DNA of 13,760 nucleotides from Flavobacteriales bacterium (GTDB lineage Bacteria > Bacteroidota > Bacteroidia > Flavobacteriales > BACL11). The position numbers and the translations under genes were made by a program. Location of the stretch: contig NZHS01000062.1 of the NCBI GenBank assembly GCA_002689735.1, forward strand, positions 1 to 13,760, in the 5' to 3' direction. Numbering within the stretch: the first letter of the stretch is position 1; the number at the start of each line of letters is the position of its first letter. Shown here one piece after another: positions 7,881 through 13,760 of this stretch. A model generated the notes under the pieces. It was not told the DNA's origin. It saw nothing but the letters and a program-made list of their open reading frames with translations, and searched no databases.

Positions 7881-8316
7881 CCTCTATACCTTCTTCATAT
7901 TCATTTTGATCTTCAGAAAAATTAATTTCAGGTGCATCTTTTGGCATCTCTCCAATTTTATTAGTACACTTTTTAAAATCAAAATTTTCTTCTATGCTTT
8001 TTAGTTGAATAAGAAATCTCCACATTTTCATATAATCATAAACATAAATTAAATTATTATTACCCTCATCCAATATTAATTCCAGATTTGTATTGTCCAT
8101 ATTTGAACTTCTTTTTTCAAAAGAAATTAAAGGAATTTCATTAATGATTTCTAATTCATTATTTGTAGTGTAAAAAGAAGCAAGTTCATTTTTATTAAGT
8201 TCAAAACATTCTATTAAAAAGAAGTGTAGTTCTGATAATAAACAATTTGAATTTATTTCAATATCTCTAATTACATCTTCTTTTGACTCTAAAATAATAC
8301 GAATATTATATTTCAT
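7867..8316 (-). CDS. pRiA4b ORF-3-like (IS1096 TnpR-type passenger) protein, function unknown
   Basis: A 149-residue acidic cytoplasmic protein. It resembles the plasmid pRiA4b ORF-3 family (also named IS1096 element passenger TnpR-like), a name that reflects where relatives were first seen, not a known activity. Visible family traits are a start strand (YNIRIILE), a DIEI..N..L.ELH..L.ECFEL stretch (19-40), ELASFYTTNNE (44-54), LELILDEGNNNLIYVYDYMKMWRFLIQL (77-104) and a C-terminal acidic tail (residues ~127-149, mostly Glu/Asp with a final EDEYY). No transposase or resolvase residues are seen and no IS ends are nearby. It is locked into the tRNA-enzyme operon: 11-base overlap with cca upstream and 14-base overlap with miaA downstream. 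A role linked to tRNA maturation is speculation from position only. Confidence 0.75.
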   Translation of the reverse strand: MKYNIRIILESKEDVIRDIEINSNCLLSELHFFLIECFELNKNELASFYTTNNELEIINEIPLISFEKRSSNMDNTNLELILDEGNNNLIYVYDYMKMWRFLIQLKSIEENFDFKKCTNKIGEMPKDAPEINFSEDQNEYEEGIEDEYY

Positions 8317-9733
8317 CTTTTGTTTTAATATTTAATTCTTTTGCAGTTTTTCTTAAAAAGCCTAGTACCTCATTTTTGTTATTTTTCACTAAACCGTCTA
8401 GTATCGCATCTTTAATAATTTTCTTAAGTAGTCCAATTTCTTTGCCATTTTTTATATCATAAATTTCCATTATTTCATTTCCATTTACTGGTGGTTGAAA
8501 ATTTCTAAGCTTATCTTTTTCTTCAACCTCTTTTAATTTTTTTCTAACTAATTGAAAATTTGCTAAATACCTTTTTACTTTATTTGGATTCTTTGAGGTT
8601 ATATCTGCATCACATAATTTCATTAAGTCATCTATATCATCTCCAGCATCAAACAATAATCTTCTAATTGCTGAATCTGTTACAATATCTTGTGCTAATA
8701 CTATAGGTCTCAGGTGCAAGGCTACCATTTTTTTTACATATTCCATTTTGTGATTAAGGGGGAGTTTTAACTTCTTAAAAATTTTCTTAACCATTTTACT
8801 TCCAATAAATTCATGAGTGTGAAATGTCCATCCTATTCCTTCTTCATATCTTTTGGTTTGTGGTTTAGCAATATCATGCAATATTGCACCCCATCTTAGC
8901 CATAAATCATCAGTAGATTCAGAAATATTATCTAAAACCTCAAGAGTATGGAAGAAATTATCCTTATGTGAATGGTTATTTATTTTTTCAACTCCATGAA
9001 GTTTACAGAACTCTGGAAAAAATTGGTGAAGCAGTTTTGTGTCAAACAAAAGTTTAAAACCAATTGAAGGAATATGGGATAAAATAATTTTATTTAACTC
9101 ATCTGTTATTCTTTCTTGAGAAATTATTTCTAGTCTTGAAGCATTTTTTATAATTGCATCTTTTGTTTTATCTTCAATGGTAAAATTTAATTGAGTTGCA
9201 AAACGAATTGCTCTTATCATTCTAAGAGGATCATCATCAAATGTAATTTCAGGGTCATTTGGTGTTCTTATTATTCCTTTTTTTAAATCATTTACACCAT
9301 TAAATGGATCTAAAAATTCCCCAAAATTTTCACTATTTAGTTGAATTGCCATAGCATTTATAGTAAAATCTCTTCTATTTTGATCATCTTCAAGCGTTCC
9401 ATCTTCAACTATAGGTTTTCTAGAGTCTTTTCTGTAAGATTCTTTTCGGGCACCTATAAATTCAAAGTTTTCACCTTTATAAGAAATCATAGCAGTACCA
9501 AAATTCTGATAAACTTTTAGAACTGCTTTACCTACTAATTCTTGGCATACTCTTTCAGCTAGTTCTATTCCACTTCCAATGCAAACAAAATCTATATCTT
9601 CTATTTTTCTTTTTCTTTGAAGAATAAGATCTCTTACCCATCCACCAACGACATATGTTGGAAATTCAAGTTCATCTGCAACTATTGAAATAGTTGAAAA
9701 AATAGTATGATTTAAAGATTCTTTAAAATTCAC
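8306..9733 (-). CDS. cca: CCA tRNA nucleotidyltransferase with HD domain
   Basis: Adds or repairs the 3' CCA end of tRNAs. The 475-residue class II nucleotidyltransferase begins with the head domain: VGGWVRD (29-35), metal-binding DID (46-48), RRDFTINAM (120-128) and DPLRMIRAIRFATQL (168-182). An HD domain follows, with H256, WGAILHDIAKPQTK (281-294; HD at 286-287) and HLRP (340-343), as in the larger HD-bearing forms. The start is GTG at 9733-9731: there is no ATG before the GGWVRD motif and an in-frame TAG lies two codons upstream, so GTG is the only sensible choice. The start shares one base with the tsaC stop (TAGTG), and the end overlaps the next gene by 11 bases. Whether it adds the full CCA or only part of it cannot be told from motifs alone. 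Confidence 0.94.
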   Translation of the reverse strand: MNFKESLNHTIFSTISIVADELEFPTYVVGGWVRDLILQRKRKIEDIDFVCIGSGIELAERVCQELVGKAVLKVYQNFGTAMISYKGENFEFIGARKESYRKDSRKPIVEDGTLEDDQNRRDFTINAMAIQLNSENFGEFLDPFNGVNDLKKGIIRTPNDPEITFDDDPLRMIRAIRFATQLNFTIEDKTKDAIIKNASRLEIISQERITDELNKIILSHIPSIGFKLLFDTKLLHQFFPEFCKLHGVEKINNHSHKDNFFHTLEVLDNISESTDDLWLRWGAILHDIAKPQTKRYEEGIGWTFHTHEFIGSKMVKKIFKKLKLPLNHKMEYVKKMVALHLRPIVLAQDIVTDSAIRRLLFDAGDDIDDLMKLCDADITSKNPNKVKRYLANFQLVRKKLKEVEEKDKLRNFQPPVNGNEIMEIYDIKNGKEIGLLKKIIKDAILDGLVKNNKNEVLGFLRKTAKELNIKTKDEI

Positions 9734-10287
9734 TATCTAATTTTATTTGTTTTTCCGTTTGAAAATAACTTTATTATTGATGAAGGAGTATCCATTATTT
9801 CTTCACGACGTAAATTTACTATATAATCAACATTGTCTCTTAACTCTATACTTATGTCATTAAAATTTTTTGGATTTTTCCCTCCACTTAGGTTTGCAGA
9901 AGTTGATACTAATGGTTGTCCAAGTTTTAAAATTAGATTTTCACAAAATTTATCTTTAACTAATCTTACTGCAGCGCTTCCGTCCTTTGCCAACACATGA
10001 TTAGAAATGTTTTTTATATTATCAAAAATTACAGTAGTAGGTTTGGACTCATGCATATATCTATATGCATTTGGAGATACTTGATCAAGTAATTTATACA
10101 TATTTGCATATTCAGCAATAAGGATAATTAATGCTTTACTCTTCGCTCTTTTTTTTAGTTCATAAATCTTTTTTACTGCTTTATCGTTTGTGGCATCACA
10201 ACCAATTCCCCAGATGGTATCTGATGGGTATAATATTATACCTCCTTCACTTAAAATTTCTAATGCATTTTCTATCTCTTTTTTCAT
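9733..10287 (-). CDS. tsaC: L-threonylcarbamoyladenylate synthase (TsaC/YrdC type)
   Basis: Forms threonylcarbamoyl-AMP from threonine, bicarbonate and ATP, the first step of t6A37 synthesis in tRNAs reading ANN codons. At 184 residues it is the short TsaC form without the extra Sua5 C-terminal domain. Signatures are GGIILYPSDTIWGIGCDA (15-32), the Lys/Arg cluster KKRAKSKAL (45-53), KPTTVIF (82-88), AAVRLVKDKF (105-114) and PLVSTSANLSGG (125-136). The TAG stop overlaps the GTG start of cca, and the ATG follows the glycosyltransferase TAA with no gap. The partners TsaB, TsaD and TsaE are not in this window. Confidence 0.95.
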   Translation of the reverse strand: MKKEIENALEILSEGGIILYPSDTIWGIGCDATNDKAVKKIYELKKRAKSKALIILIAEYANMYKLLDQVSPNAYRYMHESKPTTVIFDNIKNISNHVLAKDGSAAVRLVKDKFCENLILKLGQPLVSTSANLSGGKNPKNFNDISIELRDNVDYIVNLRREEIMDTPSSIIKLFSNGKTNKIR

Positions 10288-11406
10288 TTATAAAGATTTA
10301 TAAACCTTCATTAGATTATTTGCAATATTTTCGTCACTGAAATTTTCTGCATGTTTTAAACCATTACTTATCATTTTTTTTCTGATTTCAGGATTGTTAT
10401 CAATTTTATTAATTGCTTCAATTATATCCACTTTTGAAAGAGGATCGATATAAATTGAGTCTGGACCTCCTGCTTCAATAAAACATCCACCTTTTGAAGA
10501 AATAACTGGTATTTTACAATATAGAGCCTCTAATATTGGTATGCCAAAGCCTTCAAAAATAGAGGGGTAAATAAGCATTTCAGCATTTTGATAGATTGAT
10601 GCCATGTCATTTAGACTTAAACCTGATAAAATCTTTGTTCTATTTAATAAATTGTTTTCATGTATAAAATTCATACACATTTTTTTATAGCTTGAGCCAT
10701 CACCAATTATAATCAACTTTTTATTTGGTAAATCTTTTAAAACTTTTAAAAGTGTAATCAGGTTTTTTCTTTCTTCAATTGATCCAACATATAAAAGATA
10801 TTTGTCAAAGAGACTAAATTTATTTTTTATCAATTCATAATTATCATAATCTGATTTCTTAAAAGCGTTATTGCATCCTTGGTATATAACCTCTATTTTT
10901 TGCTCATTTATAGAGAAGTAATTAATAACATCTTTTTTAGTTTGTTTACTTACTGCAATAATTTTATCTGCTCTTTTGCAGGCAGATCTAAATTTTTTGT
11001 CATATATTTTTAAATCTATTGATGAGAATAAGTTTGGATATCTTAAATATATTAAATCGTGAATGGTAACAATTGTTTTAATTTTAGTATCTTCAATTCC
11101 AAGTGGTAGTTCATGACTTAATCCATGATAAATATCTATATTATCGTTTTCTAAATCATTTAAAATATTTTTTGTTCTCCAATAAGAGCTAAATATTTTG
11201 TCTAATAATTTATGTGGTGATCTAATACTAATGTTAGATTGATTTTTGAGAAAATCTAATCGATTGTTTAATTTGTTATTTGTGGTGTATAATAAGTAAT
11301 CATTTTTATCAAAAAAAGAACTTAGAATTCTAATAGTATCTCGAGAATAATTGCCCAATCCTGTAAAGTTAGTAAAGGCTCTTTTTGCATCAAATCCTAT
11401 TCGCAT
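10288..11406 (-). CDS. GT4-family glycosyltransferase
   Basis: A 372-residue GT-B fold enzyme that probably transfers a sugar from an activated donor to a cell-surface glycan or lipid; acceptor and sugar are unknown. The N-terminal half has MRIGFDAKRA and a Gly-containing loop (FTGLGNYSR, 14-22), YHGLSHELP (93-101) and TIHDLIYLRYP (114-124). The donor-binding half has YVGSIEERKNL (206-216), LIIIGDG (231-237), and PSIFEGFGIPILEAL (281-295), whose Glu residues eight apart (285 and 293) are the GT4 EX7E signature. No membrane segment or signal peptide is seen. It starts with an ATG that shares one base with the dapD stop (TAATG) and abuts tsaC with no gap, so it is an integral member of the operon although unrelated to tRNA. 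Confidence 0.9.
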   Translation of the reverse strand: MRIGFDAKRAFTNFTGLGNYSRDTIRILSSFFDKNDYLLYTTNNKLNNRLDFLKNQSNISIRSPHKLLDKIFSSYWRTKNILNDLENDNIDIYHGLSHELPLGIEDTKIKTIVTIHDLIYLRYPNLFSSIDLKIYDKKFRSACKRADKIIAVSKQTKKDVINYFSINEQKIEVIYQGCNNAFKKSDYDNYELIKNKFSLFDKYLLYVGSIEERKNLITLLKVLKDLPNKKLIIIGDGSSYKKMCMNFIHENNLLNRTKILSGLSLNDMASIYQNAEMLIYPSIFEGFGIPILEALYCKIPVISSKGGCFIEAGGPDSIYIDPLSKVDIIEAINKIDNNPEIRKKMISNGLKHAENFSDENIANNLMKVYKSL

Positions 11407-12224
11407 TATACCGACACATTAAAGGTTCTTAAAGCATCATTTAGAGATGTTTTTTTGTCAGTACTTTCTTTTCTTTTACCTATAATTAATGCACAGGGAA
11501 CAGCATAATTTCCTGCAGGAAACTCTTTGTTTATAGAACCAGGAATTACAACTGATCTTGAAGGAATTATCCCTTTGTACTCGATAGGGTTATTTCCACT
11601 AACATCCACTATCTTAGTAGAAGCTGTTAGTACAACATTAGCTCCTAGTACAGCTTCTTTTTCAATCTTAACTCCCTCAACAACTATTGATCTAGATCCA
11701 ATAAAGGCATTATCTTCAATTATTACTGGTGCTGCTTGAATTGGTTCTAAAACACCACCTATTCCTACACCACCAGAAAGATGGACATTTTTTCCAATTT
11801 GCGCACAAGACCCTACAGTTGCCCAGGTGTCTACCATAGTTCCTGAGTCAACATAAGCACCAATATTTACATATGATGGCATCATTATTACTCCACTAGA
11901 AAGGTATGCACCATATCTTGCAATTGCGTGAGGTACAACGCGAACTCCCAACTCTTTATAATTTGATTTTAATTTCATTTTATCATGAAATTCAAGAGGT
12001 CCAACCTCAATTGTCTCCATCTTTTGAATAGGGAAGTATAAGATAATTGCCTTTTTAACCCAATCATTAACTTTCCAATTTCCATTTTCTGTCTCTGCAA
12101 CACGTAATCTGCCTTTATCAACTTCTTCAATAACTTGGTGAATAGTATTTTGAGTTTTTTCTTCAATTAATAGACTTTTGTCCTGCCATGCTTTATTAAT
12201 AGTTTCTATCCATTGCTTTTTCAT
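11406..12224 (-). CDS. dapD: 2,3,4,5-tetrahydropyridine-2,6-dicarboxylate N-succinyltransferase
   Basis: Succinylates tetrahydrodipicolinate in the succinylase route to meso-diaminopimelate and lysine, using succinyl-CoA. The 272-residue protein has a helical N-terminal domain (1-~95) and a left-handed beta-helix of hexapeptide repeats (~100-205). The helix includes RVVPHAIARYGAYLSSGVIM (95-114), VDTWATVGSCAQIG (131-144), HLSGGVGIGGVLEP (148-161) and FIGSRSIVVEGV (174-185). The C-terminus carries the usual YAVPCALIIGKR segment (240-251). The ATG at 12224-12222 gives the family-typical N-terminus. A TAnnTTTG box ends five bases upstream, so the message may be leaderless. It is the first gene of a tight six-gene operon and has a divergent neighbour at 12308. 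Confidence 0.96.
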   Translation of the reverse strand: MKKQWIETINKAWQDKSLLIEEKTQNTIHQVIEEVDKGRLRVAETENGNWKVNDWVKKAIILYFPIQKMETIEVGPLEFHDKMKLKSNYKELGVRVVPHAIARYGAYLSSGVIMMPSYVNIGAYVDSGTMVDTWATVGSCAQIGKNVHLSGGVGIGGVLEPIQAAPVIIEDNAFIGSRSIVVEGVKIEKEAVLGANVVLTASTKIVDVSGNNPIEYKGIIPSRSVVIPGSINKEFPAGNYAVPCALIIGKRKESTDKKTSLNDALRTFNVSV

Positions 12225-12229
12225 AAAAG

Positions 12230-12237
12230 CAAATATA
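12230..12237 (-). promoter_or_regulatory. Candidate -7 box for the dapD-miaA operon (leaderless start)
   Basis: Read on the minus strand, TATATTTG (12237 to 12230) matches TAnnTTTG and is followed by CTTTT and the dapD ATG. A start site about four bases past the box would leave 0-2 bases of 5' UTR. No TTTG-type -33 element is visible at the expected spacing. The same 8-mer sits six bases before the pyrR ATG at 403. Confidence 0.55.
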
Positions 12238-12256
12238 GTTTAATCTAGTTTTGATG

Positions 12257-12288
12257 TTTGATTTTTTTCTCTTTTTTTGTTAAATTTG
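12257..12288 (+). promoter_or_regulatory. Bacteroidota-type promoter for the thioredoxin/FN3 secreted-protein gene
   Basis: TTTG at 12257-12260 (-33 element) and TAAATTTG at 12281-12288 (-7 element) are separated by 20 bases, a full match to the TTTG-N~19-TAnnTTTG consensus. Transcription would begin near 12292-12295, 13-16 bases before the ATG at 12308. This is the most complete promoter noticed in the window. Confidence 0.7.
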
Positions 12289-12307
12289 TAAGAGATTAAA
12301 TATTACA

Positions 12308-13760
12308 ATGAAAAAAAAATATCTACTACTTTTTATATTGTTTTCTAGCTTTTCTAGCTTTTCTAGCTTTTCTCAGTCAGGTATGTTAAATGGAACTGGA
12401 TATGCTCCTAATTTTACTGTCACTGATATAAATGGCACTTCCCATACTTTATATAATTATTTAGATAGTGGATATGTTATAGTTTTAGAGCTTTTAAGTG
12501 TTACCTGCGGAAATTGTATTAATTATGCTCCGGGAACGGAGAATTCCTATCAAACTAATGGTCCTAATGGCACTAATGTTGCTAGATTTTTAGGCTTAGA
12601 GGTTAATTCTTCAACAGATAGTACTGCTATTGCAAATTTTATTTCGAATTATGGTGTGGCATTTCCAATTGCTAACAATGTTTCTCCCGTTGGAATAAAC
12701 TATCAGCTATATTATACCCCTAGTTATTTTGTAGTATATCCTGATAGATCTTATACAACTCTATGTCCTTTATATTGTGTTACTACAAGCACATATTCTA
12801 CAATTGAGAGTCAATTAGATAATGCTATTGGTGCCTGGGTTCCGCCAGTTTCTGGATGTATGGACTCATTGGCTTTCAACTATGATTCACTTGCTACTTT
12901 TAGTGACTCCTCTTGCTATTATTGTAATCCTAACAGCTTAGAGCCCTCTGGTTTAACATTAGGCTTGGTCACAGATACCAAAGCTGAAATTACTTGGGAT
13001 AATATGAACGATTCTTGTAATATAGTCTTTAAGTATTTTGTAAGATATAGAGAAGTAGGAACATCAACTTGGACAACAAAGTCAGCTGGAGTAGGAAACG
13101 GTCTGTGTAATTTTGGATTAAATACAACTACGAAGACTCTACAGAATCTAACTTCAGCAACTACTTATGAATATAAGATGAAAGCTTTCTATTGTGGAGG
13201 AACACAATCAAATTACTCTGCATCCTCACAGTTTACTACAGCAGCTGATTGTCCACCAATGACCAATCTTACAGCAACTACCTTTAATGCTAATCAGGCT
13301 AAGGTAAGATTTGATTGGGACACAACTGGTGCTTATGTATTTGCAAGGGTAGCCTTGAGAGTAGATACGGTAGGCGCTAATTGGCAAACAGCAGGAGGCT
13401 TTGGAGTTTACTATCCAAGCTTTACAGTTAATAAGTTTGGTTTACAATCTGGCGAGTCTTATAGAGCACAGGGTAGAACCTTCTGTGATTCTAATATTAC
13501 ATCCTACCGTTCATGGTGGACAACTCCAGTATTTTGGACACAGCCTGGAACGATAAGGATGAATGGAGGTACAACGATAAATAACTTGGATGTATATCCA
13601 AACCCTACAGATGATATCTTTAATGTGAGTTTTGTTTCTGAAGAGATTCAAAGTCTACAAGTCAGAGTATTGAATATAGTAGGAGAGGTGGTATATACAG
13701 AAAGCCTAGAGCAGTTTGTTGGAGAGTATACCAAGCAGATTAGTATTGGTGGCAATGCTA
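12308..13760 (+). CDS. Secreted thioredoxin-like / FN3 protein with T9SS type A sorting domain (3' end outside window)
   Basis: The frame is open from ATG 12308 to the window edge (484 complete codons). Residues 1-22 are a signal peptide whose core contains a threefold Phe-Ser-Ser repeat, with cleavage likely before Q23. A thioredoxin/AhpC-TSA-like domain covers ~31-175, with redox motif CGNC (67-70) and a TPS segment (137-139) in the position of the thioredoxin cis-proline. A Cys-bounded motif, GCMDSLAFNYDSLATFSDSS plus C203, spans 183-203. Two fibronectin type III-like domains follow (~212-310, ~315-410), then the start of a type A sorting domain from ~426 (LDVYPNPTDDIFNVSF). The expected end of that domain (K.G.YFLEI...) is missing only because the window stops. 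It is probably exported by T9SS; substrate or partner is unknown. Confidence 0.88.
   Translation, partial: MKKKYLLLFILFSSFSSFSSFSQSGMLNGTGYAPNFTVTDINGTSHTLYNYLDSGYVIVLELLSVTCGNCINYAPGTENSYQTNGPNGTNVARFLGLEVNSSTDSTAIANFISNYGVAFPIANNVSPVGINYQLYYTPSYFVVYPDRSYTTLCPLYCVTTSTYSTIESQLDNAIGAWVPPVSGCMDSLAFNYDSLATFSDSSCYYCNPNSLEPSGLTLGLVTDTKAEITWDNMNDSCNIVFKYFVRYREVGTSTWTTKSAGVGNGLCNFGLNTTTKTLQNLTSATTYEYKMKAFYCGGTQSNYSASSQFTTAADCPPMTNLTATTFNANQAKVRFDWDTTGAYVFARVALRVDTVGANWQTAGGFGVYYPSFTVNKFGLQSGESYRAQGRTFCDSNITSYRSWWTTPVFWTQPGTIRMNGGTTINNLDVYPNPTDDIFNVSFVSEEIQSLQVRVLNIVGEVVYTESLEQFVGEYTKQISIGGNA
12341..12373 (+). repeat. 9-bp tandem repeat in a signal peptide
   Basis: The unit TTTTCTAGC occurs three times without mismatch (12341-12349, 12350-12358, 12359-12367), followed by a partial copy TTTTCT (12368-12373). 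It is in frame and encodes Phe-Ser-Ser three times plus Phe-Ser, at residues 12-22 of the secreted protein. Copy-number change would keep the frame and alter the length of the signal-peptide core. Confidence 0.95.

Noticed and set aside
7813-8004. Short plus-strand frame across the miaA / pRiA4b-like junction
   Set aside because: It is antisense to two well-supported genes, and its composition reflects their AT-rich complement.
7867-8316. Mobile-element origin for the IS1096/TnpR-like named protein
   Set aside because: No transposase, terminal inverted repeats or target duplications are visible, and overlaps with both neighbours argue for a settled operon gene.
10131-10340. Short plus-strand frame over tsaC and the glycosyltransferase end
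   Set aside because: Antisense to recognised genes; the hydrophobic translation is what complementing Lys/Glu-rich AT codons produces.
11527-12166. Short frames within dapD on both strands
   Set aside because: dapD accounts for the whole stretch, with intact hexapeptide repeats.
12308-12319. A9 run after the ATG as a phase-variation switch
   Set aside because: It is AAA-AAA-AAA Lys codons of a normal signal peptide, and A runs are common in this AT-rich sequence; there is no sign of a frameshifted allele.

Overview
The window comes from the chromosome of an AT-rich member of the Bacteroidota, most likely a marine, uncultured Flavobacteriales-type organism. Three things point there: Bacteroidota-style promoters (TAnnTTTG) ahead of several genes with no Shine-Dalgarno sequences; secreted proteins ending in both type A and type B type IX secretion (T9SS) sorting domains, one with SprB-like repeats; and family-typical versions of S1, PyrR, PyrB, RNase Z and MiaA. 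Only about 190 of 13,760 bases lie between genes (roughly 1.4%), and no gap exceeds 83 bases, which suggests a streamlined genome.

Layout. Positions 1-355 hold the 3' end of rpsA (ribosomal protein S1), closed by a textbook intrinsic terminator (358-385). A plus-strand operon follows (403-3863): pyrR, pyrB, a small STAS-like protein, a secreted T9SS cargo protein and rnz (RNase Z), joined by short gaps or overlaps. A 1028-residue SprB-repeat surface protein with a type B sorting domain (3908-6994) comes next, with its own promoter candidate. It runs tail-to-tail into a minus-strand operon, and the two coding regions overlap by 17 bases.

The minus-strand operon (12224 down to 6978) reads dapD, a GT4 glycosyltransferase, tsaC, cca, a pRiA4b ORF-3-like protein and miaA. 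Every junction overlaps or abuts. Divergent from dapD, across 83 bases, a 5'-partial-free but 3'-truncated secreted protein starts at 12308: signal peptide, thioredoxin-like domain with CGNC, a short Cys-bounded motif, two FN3-like domains and the beginning of a type A sorting domain.

How the genes work together. Four tRNA maturation enzymes sit within 7.4 kb: RNase Z (3' trailer removal), CCA-adding enzyme (3' end completion), TsaC (first step of t6A37) and MiaA (i6A37). PyrR and PyrB belong to pyrimidine synthesis and DapD to lysine/diaminopimelate synthesis. The three secreted proteins are probable T9SS cargo. I do not see a clearly new defence or mobile system, CRISPR, IS element, tRNA or rRNA. 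The points most worth following are the uncharacterised protein locked by overlaps between cca and miaA, a secreted cargo gene translationally coupled to rnz, probable leaderless starts for pyrR and dapD, and the modular redox surface protein with a 9-bp tandem repeat in its signal peptide.
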